Source: Rhodoferax sp.
GTDB lineage: Bacteria; Pseudomonadota; Gammaproteobacteria; Burkholderiales; Burkholderiaceae_C
Length of the DNA stretch: 51,932 nucleotides
Direction: 5' to 3'
Assembly (NCBI GenBank): GCA_030685025.1
Contig: JAUXWC010000018.1
Location: 1-51,932 of the forward strand
Shown in pieces: positions 46,124 through 51,932 of the stretch (positions are counted from its first letter, which is position 1; every line of letters begins with the position of its first letter). The notes under the pieces were generated by a model. That model had not been told where the DNA came from and ran no database searches. It saw only the letters and a list, made by a program, of their open reading frames with translations. The position numbers and the translations under genes were made by a program.

Positions 46124-46135
46124 TGGCTGTCCACC

Positions 46136-46195
46136 TTGCGGGACAGACCGCAGCCGCGTAGCGGCAAGCTGTGTCCTCAACTGATTGTCGGATGT
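46136..46195 (+). repeat. Dispersed palindromic repeat, copy D2 (type II)
   Basis: A second copy 72 bp after D1, identical from TTGCGGG to GTCGGATGT except for one base (AGCTGTGTCC for AGCTCTGTCC), which breaks one outer base pair. It lacks the CCTGAGAC leader. The remaining 116 bp before hfq should hold the hfq promoter; none was clear. Confidence 0.86.
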
Positions 46196-46311
46196 GGGTC
46201 GCAAACGAGTTATGACAACTTTTGTGATGACATTTCGACCTGTTCGGTGTTTGATGCGCCTTGCTGTGGTATCGTGAACCCCTCTTCATTTTCTTGAACA
46301 CGGAGAATATC

Positions 46312-46560
46312 GTGAGCAACAAAGGCCAGTTACTTCAAGACCCGTTTCTCAACGCCCTGCGTCGGGAACACGTTCCGGTCTCCATCTACCTCGTCAACGG
46401 AATCAAGCTGCAAGGGCAGATTGAGTCTTTTGACCAGTACGTCGTCTTGCTTCGCAACACGGTGACGCAGATGGTTTACAAACACGCGATTTCCACCATC
46501 GTCCCAGGCCGAGCTGTCAATTTGGCCAAGCTCGAAGGGGACGAGCCGGCTGCGCCCTGA
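46312..46560 (+). CDS. hfq: RNA chaperone Hfq
   Basis: 82 residues from a GTG at 46312 with GGAG 6 bp upstream. The Sm-type core is complete: Gln8 in [31 protein letters not shown], Phe39-Asp40 in SFDQY, and YKHAIST (56-62) of the proximal RNA-binding face. The C-terminal tail is short (about 15 residues), as usual in betaproteobacteria. It forms a hexamer that pairs small RNAs with mRNAs. An ATG-less upstream extension to 46261 is rejected. hflX follows 63 bp downstream. Confidence 0.96.
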   Translation: MSNKGQLLQDPFLNALRREHVPVSIYLVNGIKLQGQIESFDQYVVLLRNTVTQMVYKHAISTIVPGRAVNLAKLEGDEPAAP

Positions 46561-46623
46561 TGGTTTTGAGTTGCAGGCGGTGTCTGAGCGACATGGCTTC
46601 GAGCCTTTCTCGTTGACCAAGGT

Positions 46624-47796
46624 TTGAATTCCGACACTGATCGCCCATCCGCCACCGTGATTCTCGTGGGCGTTGATCTGGGTTTGCCCAATTTCGACCA
46701 AGAACTCGAAGAACTCGGTTTGCTGGCGCAAACCGCTGGGCTGAAGGTGCTTGGGCGGATCACCTGCAAGCGGCGTGCACCCGACGCGGCGCTGTTCATC
46801 GGCAGCGGCAAGGCCGATGAAATCAAGCAATTGGCAATCCAACTGGGCGCCGCTGAAGTGCTGTTTGACCAGAGCATCAGTCCGGCACAACAGCGCAATC
46901 TGGAGCGCCACCTTGAGATGCCGGTCAACGACCGCACGCTGCTGATCCTGGAAATCTTTGGCCAGCGGGCCCGCAGCCATGAGGGCAAACTCCAGGTTGA
47001 GCTGGCCCGCTCGCAGTACCTCAGCACGCGCTTGGTGCGGCGCTGGTCGCACCTTGAGCGGCAAAGCGGCGGCATTGGCCTGCGCGGCGGCCCTGGCGAA
47101 ACCCAGATCGAGCTGGACCGACGCATGATTGGCGAGAGCATCAAACGAACCAAGGAACGCCTTGAGCGGGTCAAGCGGCAGCGCAAGACCCAGCGCCGAC
47201 AGCGTGAGCGACGCGAGGCTTTCAATATCTCTCTGGTCGGCTACACCAATGCGGGAAAGTCAACGCTATTCAATGCGCTTGTCAAGGCGCGTGCCTACGC
47301 GGCTGACCAACTGTTTGCGACCCTGGATACCACCACCCGCCAGCTCTATCTGGCCGAGGCGGGCCGCTCGGTCTCCTTGTCTGACACGGTGGGATTCATT
47401 CGGGATCTGCCGCACGGCTTGATTGATGCGTTTGAGGCCACGTTGCAGGAGGCGGTCGATGCCGACTTGCTGTTGCATGTCGTTGATGCGTCCAACCCGG
47501 GATGCCCGGAACAAATCGCTGAGGTTCAGCGCGTACTGCGGGAGATTGGGGCCGACAGCGTGCCGCAGATACTGGTGTTTAATAAGCTGGATCACCTTGA
47601 AAACGAGCGCCGTCCCCTGCAACTGCAGGACGTGTTTGATTTGAATGGGATGCCGACGCCCAGAGTTTTCCTCAGTGCCAGGAGTGGCGAGGGTGTGGCG
47701 CAATTGCGCACGGAATTGGCCCGTACCGTGAATGCAGACAAGCCGACGTTCGCCGACCTTGGTGATACCCCTGAGAGTCATGAGGCTGGTTTGTGA
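46624..47796 (+). CDS. hflX: Ribosome-associated GTPase HflX
   Basis: 390 residues from a TTG at 46624 with AAGG just upstream. N-terminal HflX domain (AALFIGSGKADEIKQLAIQLGAAEVLFDQSISPAQQRNLERHLEMPVNDRTLLILEIFGQRA), a coiled linker (GGPGETQIELDRRMI...RLERVKRQRKTQRRQRERR) and the GTPase domain with GYTNAGKST, DTVGFIRDLP and NKLD. HflX splits stalled ribosomes after stress. Order hfq-hflX-hflK-hflC is the classical one. Confidence 0.95.
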   Translation: MNSDTDRPSATVILVGVDLGLPNFDQELEELGLLAQTAGLKVLGRITCKRRAPDAALFIGSGKADEIKQLAIQLGAAEVLFDQSISPAQQRNLERHLEMPVNDRTLLILEIFGQRARSHEGKLQVELARSQYLSTRLVRRWSHLERQSGGIGLRGGPGETQIELDRRMIGESIKRTKERLERVKRQRKTQRRQRERREAFNISLVGYTNAGKSTLFNALVKARAYAADQLFATLDTTTRQLYLAEAGRSVSLSDTVGFIRDLPHGLIDAFEATLQEAVDADLLLHVVDASNPGCPEQIAEVQRVLREIGADSVPQILVFNKLDHLENERRPLQLQDVFDLNGMPTPRVFLSARSGEGVAQLRTELARTVNADKPTFADLGDTPESHEAGL

Positions 47797-47835
47797 TTAG
47801 GCACAATCTGCCATCGACCAACAAGAGAAGATGCG

Positions 47836-49230
47836 ATGAAACTTGACTTACCTGGCTTGCACTGGGCCGCTTTGCCCGGCCGGATCAGGGGTATGTTCAA
47901 CCTGAACGACCCCAAGTGGGGACGAGGGGATGACAAACCCGCTGATGCACCGAAGGATCCGGCTGCGCGTCCCGACGACGCGCGTCCGGAAGATCTGCCC
48001 CGAGGCAACGGTGGCCGGGGCCAGAAGCCCGGATCCAATCAGGGTCCGCCGGATCTGGACGAACTGTGGCGTGACCTCAATCGCAAGCTGGGTGGCTTGT
48101 TCGGCGGCGGCAAGACCAACAACCGTGGCAAACCGGGTTCCGGTTCAGGTGGTGGCAATGGTTCTGGCGGCGGGTTTCAGCCGGACATGAAAAACGCTGG
48201 CATTGGTGTCGGCCTGATCGCCGCGGTGGCGGTGGTGATCTGGTTGGGCACCGGGTTCTTCATTGTGCAAGAGGGTCAGCAAGCGGTGATTACGCAGTTC
48301 GGCAAGTACCGTTCGTCGGTGGGAGCTGGTTTTAATTACCGGTTGCCGTATCCGATACAGCGGCATGAACTGGTGTTTGTCACCCAGATTCGTTCGGTCG
48401 ATATCGGGCGCGATACCGTGATCAAGGCCACCGGCCTGCGCGAGTCGGCCATGCTGACCGAAGACGAGAACATCCTCGAACTCAAGTTCGCGGTGCAGTA
48501 CCGTCTGAATGATGCGCGCGCCTTCCTGTTCGAGAGCAAGAACCCGGCCGATGCGGTGGTTCAGGCCGCCGAGACCGCGGTGCGCGAGGTGGTTGGCAAG
48601 ATGCGCATGGACAGTGCCTTGTCCGAGGAGCGCGACCAGATCGGTCCCCGTGTTCGTGCCCTGATGCAGAGGATTCTTGACCGTTACAAGGTCGGCATTG
48701 AGGTGGTTGGTATCAACTTGCAGCAAGGCGGCGTGCGCCCGCCCGAGCAGGTGCAGGCAGCGTTTGATGACGTGCTCAAGGCCGGCCAGGAACGCGAAAG
48801 GACCAAGAATGAGGCACAGGCGTACGCCAATGACGTGGTGCCGCGCGCCGTTGGCTCCGCCTCACGCTTGAAAGAGGAAGCCGACGCGTACAAGGCACGC
48901 ATCGTTGCCCAGGCTCAGGGCGATGCGCAGCGCTTCAAGTCGGTGCTCGCGGAATACCAGAAAGCCCCGCAGGTGACACGCGACCGCATGTACCTTGATG
49001 CGATGCAACAGGTCTACAGCAACGTCACCAAGGTGCTGATCGATTCCCGGCAGGGATCCAACCTGCTGTACCTGCCTCTGGACAAGATCGTGCAGATGAC
49101 CGGGCAGGGCGCGGACTCGGCAGTGACCACATCGCCATCGACCTTGCCATCGACCACAACGCCCATCGTCCCCACGCCGGACGCGCGAGCACGGGATGCC
49201 TCCCGCTCGCGTGATCGCGACACCCGTTAG
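47836..49230 (+). CDS. hflK: HflK, regulator of FtsH protease
   Basis: 464 residues. A Gly/Asp/Pro-rich cytoplasmic start (about 1-110), one membrane helix (IGVGLIAAVAVVIWLGTGFFIV, about 120-142), then the SPFH/prohibitin domain (EGQQAVITQFGKYRSSVGAGFNYRLPYPIQRHELV) and a Ser/Thr/Pro C-terminal tail. With HflC it forms the large periplasmic cage around FtsH. The ATG at 47836 has AGAGAAG upstream; another ATG at 47831 is out of frame. Confidence 0.93.
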   Translation: MKLDLPGLHWAALPGRIRGMFNLNDPKWGRGDDKPADAPKDPAARPDDARPEDLPRGNGGRGQKPGSNQGPPDLDELWRDLNRKLGGLFGGGKTNNRGKPGSGSGGGNGSGGGFQPDMKNAGIGVGLIAAVAVVIWLGTGFFIVQEGQQAVITQFGKYRSSVGAGFNYRLPYPIQRHELVFVTQIRSVDIGRDTVIKATGLRESAMLTEDENILELKFAVQYRLNDARAFLFESKNPADAVVQAAETAVREVVGKMRMDSALSEERDQIGPRVRALMQRILDRYKVGIEVVGINLQQGGVRPPEQVQAAFDDVLKAGQERERTKNEAQAYANDVVPRAVGSASRLKEEADAYKARIVAQAQGDAQRFKSVLAEYQKAPQVTRDRMYLDAMQQVYSNVTKVLIDSRQGSNLLYLPLDKIVQMTGQGADSAVTTSPSTLPSTTTPIVPTPDARARDASRSRDRDTR

Positions 49231-49298
49231 GAAGCCATGAACTCCCACACGCATACTCATTCGCTGCCCGCTTTGTGGCGGCTTGGCAGGAGTCAGTC

Positions 49299-50198
49299 AT
49301 GAACCGGCTTGGATTTATCTTTTCTTCACTGTTGGTGATACTGGCCTTGGCCAGTTCGATGTTGTTCGTGGTGGACCAACGCCAATTTGGCGTGGTCTAT
49401 GCGCTGGGGCAGATCAAGGACGTGATCACCGAGCCGGGCCTGAACTTCAAACTGCCGCCGCCGTTCCAAAATGTCTCCTACATTGACAAGCGGCTGTTGA
49501 CGCTGGACAGCAGCGATACCGAGCCCATGCTGACCGCCGAGAAGCAGCGTGTGGTGGTGGATTGGTACGTGCGCTGGAGGATTTCGGAGCCGACCGAATA
49601 CATCCGCAACGTTGGCACCAATGAGGCGGCGGGTGCCAGCCAGCTCAACCGCGTGGTTCGCAATGCGTTTCAGGAAGAAGTCAACAAGCGCACTGTCAAG
49701 GACTTGCTCTCGCTCAAACGTGAGGCGCTGATGGTCGATGTCAAGCGTGAAGTGCTCGCGCAAGTGCGGGGCGCCAAACCATGGGGCGTAGATGTGGTGG
49801 ACGTGCGAATCACGCGCGTCGACTACGTTGACGCCATTACCGAATCCGTATACCGGCGCATGGAGGCGGAACGCAAACGCGTCGCCAATGAATTGCGCTC
49901 CACTGGTGCCGCCGAAGGCGAGAAGATCCGGGCCGACGCGGATCGGCAACGAGAGGTGACGGTGGCCAATGCTTACCGCGATGCGCAGAAAATCAAGGGC
50001 GAGGGTGATGCCGAGGCCGCGAGGGTCTATGCCGATGCGTTCGGTCGAGACCCTCAATTCGCCCAGTTCTACAGAAGCCTGGACGCCTACAAAGCCAGCC
50101 TGGGCAAGAAGAGCGATGTCATGGTGGTCGATCCCGCCTCGTCCGAGTTCTTCAAGGTGTTTCGCGGCAACGCGGCGCCCTTGCCTGGCAAGAAGTAA
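49299..50198 (+). CDS. hflC: HflC, regulator of FtsH protease
   Basis: 299 residues from the ATG at 49299 with AGGAG 6 bp before it; an upstream TTG-type start at 49275 is less likely. One N-terminal membrane helix (FIFSSLLVILALASSMLFVV) and an SPFH domain with DQRQFGVVYALGQIKDVITEPGLNFKLPPPFQNV, then the conserved VRITRVDYVDAITESVYRRMEAERKRVANELRSTGAAEGEKIRADADRQ helix. Partner of HflK; both modulate proteolysis by FtsH. 68 bp after hflK. Confidence 0.95.
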   Translation: MNRLGFIFSSLLVILALASSMLFVVDQRQFGVVYALGQIKDVITEPGLNFKLPPPFQNVSYIDKRLLTLDSSDTEPMLTAEKQRVVVDWYVRWRISEPTEYIRNVGTNEAAGASQLNRVVRNAFQEEVNKRTVKDLLSLKREALMVDVKREVLAQVRGAKPWGVDVVDVRITRVDYVDAITESVYRRMEAERKRVANELRSTGAAEGEKIRADADRQREVTVANAYRDAQKIKGEGDAEAARVYADAFGRDPQFAQFYRSLDAYKASLGKKSDVMVVDPASSEFFKVFRGNAAPLPGKK

Positions 50199-50201
50199 GC
50201 C

Positions 50202-50390
50202 TTGGATCAGCAGACTTTCTGGCTGGCACTGGCCTTAGTGCTGGTGGTTGAGGGCCTGTTCCCCTTTGTCTCGCCCACGGGCTGGCGCAAGATGTTTTTG
50301 CAGTTGTTGCAACTCCACGACGGACAGATTCGCTTTTTTGGCTTGTGCAGCATCCTGGCGGGTGTTGCCGTGATTTGGCTGCTGACGTAA
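50202..50390 (+). CDS. Small membrane protein of the DUF2065 family
   Basis: 62 residues from a TTG 3 bp after the hflC stop. Two membrane helices (FWLALALVLVVEGLFPFVSP and FFGLCSILAGVAVIWLLT) joined by a basic loop (TGWRKMFLQLLQLHDGQIR). This is the DUF2065 pattern commonly found after hflC. Function unknown; the location suggests a link to the HflKC-FtsH complex. Confidence 0.88.
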   Translation: MDQQTFWLALALVLVVEGLFPFVSPTGWRKMFLQLLQLHDGQIRFFGLCSILAGVAVIWLLT

Positions 50391-50413
50391 GGATTGCGGG
50401 CCACGGAGCCCGG

Positions 50414-50419
50414 TAAAAT
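50414..50419 (+). promoter_or_regulatory. Candidate -10 element for hisZ
   Basis: TAAAAT in the context CGGTAAAATCACCGTTTTAA, 29 bp upstream of the hisZ ATG. No good -35 at 16-18 bp spacing was seen. Confidence 0.3.
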
Positions 50420-50447
50420 CACCGTTTTAACAGCACGCCACAATCAC

Positions 50448-51596
50448 ATGTCCGCTTGGGTCCTGCCGGATCACATTGCCGATGTCTTGCCCTCCGAGGC
50501 GCGCCACATCGAAGAACTGCGTCGAGATCTGCTGGACATGGCCCGTTGCTATGGCTACGAGCTGGTGATGCCACCGCTGCTGGAGCACCTGGAGTCACTA
50601 TTGACGGGCGCGGGTCGGGCTTTGGATTTGCAGACCTTCAAGCTGGTTGATCAACTCTCCGGTCGCATGATGGGCCTGCGTGCCGACAGCACGCCGCAGG
50701 TGGCACGGATTGACGCTCATTTGCTCAACCGCCAGGGTGTGGCACGACTGTGTTACTGCGGCCCGGTGGTGCACACCCGGCCAGCGGGCCCCCACGCCAC
50801 GCGCGAGCCCTTGCAGTTTGGCGCGGAGATCTACGGCCATCAAGGCCTGGAGGCCGATCTTGAGATCCTGCAGTTGGCCTTGGATGGTTTGAAGGCGGCC
50901 AAGGTTCAATCGGTTTGCGTGGATCTGGCCGATGCTCGCATCGTGCGGGCCGTGTTGCAGGGCGTTGCGGCCGACGCAGCCCTGCTGGCGCAGGTGCATC
51001 AGGCGCTGGCGTCCAAGGATCGCAGTGAACTGGCCGCGCTCACGCAGGGTTTTCCGGGCGCATCGCGCCAGGCCTTGCTGGCCTTGGTCGATCTTTATGG
51101 TGATGCCTCCGTGCTGGCGCAAGCCCAAACCGTGTTGTCGGCATTCCCCGCGGTGGGCGAAGCATTGTCAAGTTTGCGGTGGCTGGCCAGCCACCTCGAC
51201 GGTGTTGCCGTTTCCTATGACCTGGCCGATATGCGTGGCTATGGCTATTACAGTGGTGCGCGCTTCAGCATGTATGCCCCTGGTGCGAACGACGCCCTGG
51301 TGCGCGGTGGTCGTTATGACCAGGTCGGCGCGGTGTTCGGCCGCAATCGGCCGGCCGCCGGGTTCAGTCTGGACGTCAAGGCCCTGGTCGGCGCGATCGA
51401 ACCACGGACCCTGCACGCAGCCATTCGCGCCCCGTGGGGCGAGTTGCCCGCGATGCGCGGCGCCATTGCCGCGTTGCGTGAAAGCGGGGAAACGGTAGTT
51501 TGCGTGTTACCCGGACATGAGAGCGAAATAGATGAATTCCATTGCGACCGCGAGCTGGTTCAGCTTGCCGGGCAGTGGGTCGTGCAAGCTGTTTAG
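50448..51596 (+). CDS. hisZ: ATP phosphoribosyltransferase regulatory subunit HisZ
   Basis: 382 residues from the ATG at 50448 ([49 protein letters not shown]). The fold is that of class II histidyl-tRNA synthetase: motif 2 remnant ([11 protein letters not shown]...[12 protein letters not shown]), then [46 protein letters not shown]. The aminoacylation residues and the anticodon domain are missing, so it is HisZ, which activates the short HisG in the first step of histidine synthesis. hisG is not in the window. The hflC-DUF2065-hisZ-purA order is common in betaproteobacteria. Confidence 0.94.
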   Translation: MSAWVLPDHIADVLPSEARHIEELRRDLLDMARCYGYELVMPPLLEHLESLLTGAGRALDLQTFKLVDQLSGRMMGLRADSTPQVARIDAHLLNRQGVARLCYCGPVVHTRPAGPHATREPLQFGAEIYGHQGLEADLEILQLALDGLKAAKVQSVCVDLADARIVRAVLQGVAADAALLAQVHQALASKDRSELAALTQGFPGASRQALLALVDLYGDASVLAQAQTVLSAFPAVGEALSSLRWLASHLDGVAVSYDLADMRGYGYYSGARFSMYAPGANDALVRGGRYDQVGAVFGRNRPAAGFSLDVKALVGAIEPRTLHAAIRAPWGELPAMRGAIAALRESGETVVCVLPGHESEIDEFHCDRELVQLAGQWVVQAV

Positions 51597-51606
51597 TCTC
51601 CACTGA

Positions 51607-51932
<326 letters not shown>

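Noticed and set aside
46064-46195. CRISPR array or small regulatory RNA at the paired repeats
   Set aside because: There are only two units, the repeats themselves are long palindromes, the spacer is short, and no cas gene is near; no promoter for a small RNA was seen.
50448-51596. Second histidyl-tRNA synthetase
   Set aside because: The anticodon-binding domain and catalytic residues are missing and the neighbours (hflC, purA) match the usual place of hisZ.

Overview
This window looks like a betaproteobacterial chromosome of the order Burkholderiales, most likely a Comamonadaceae member near Rhodoferax or Polaromonas. The case rests on high GC, the order odhA-odhB-lpdA-zapE, the block ndk-rlmN-pilF-rodZ-ispG-hisS-yfgM-bamB-der-hfq-hflX-hflK-hflC-hisZ-purA, and a GC-rich GGCCCCC...GGGGGCC intergenic element of a kind I associate with Comamonadaceae. 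This is recognition from the sequence, not a database result. No tRNA, rRNA, CRISPR array, prophage or insertion sequence was seen.

Layout. Positions 1-1478 hold the 3' part of a membrane-anchored multiheme cytochrome c with an apparent frameshift, a strong terminator, and a TorD-type chaperone, which suggests that a molybdoenzyme respiratory locus lies to the left. Positions 1526-11700 are ten genes all on the minus strand: ilvD, an unknown protein, an isolated CheZ-like phosphatase with a Lys/Ala-rich tail, a DUF255 (YyaL-like) protein, a small cytochrome c, and a complete branched-chain amino acid ABC transporter (livK-H-M-G-F). A near-perfect IscR type 1 operator lies just upstream of the DUF255 gene. 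Positions 11887-21730 are mixed single genes: uup, a Na/Pi cotransporter, an old yellow enzyme, an MFS exporter, rhlE, a 3'-5' exonuclease, an NlpC/P60 peptidase and an isochorismatase-like hydrolase. Positions 21813-31382 are central carbon metabolism: prpE, then odhA-odhB-lpdA-zapE, with an unrelated lower-GC lipoprotein gene between odhB and lpdA. Positions 31507-51932 are housekeeping: a PP2C phosphatase, a YdcH-like protein, bamD, rluD, scpB-rluB, ndk, rlmN, pilF-rodZ-ispG-hisS-yfgM-bamB-der, hfq-hflX, hflK-hflC-DUF2065-hisZ, and purA running off the right edge.

The most interesting non-coding signal is a dispersed palindromic repeat. Six full copies and one half copy sit in four intergenic places (about 15.7, 21.0, 31.4 and 46.1 kb). 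All share the outer sequences TTGCGGGACAGACCG and CTGTCCTCAACTGAT, but there are two forms of the inner stem, both of which keep base pairing. In two places the unit starts exactly at the neighbouring gene and supplies its TGA stop codon. No copy is seen left of 15.7 kb. Together with the different flavour of the ilvD-liv block, this leaves open whether the left 11.8 kb has a different origin.

Start codons were adjusted where family length, ribosome binding site or neighbouring genes argue for it; these cases are stated in the entries.
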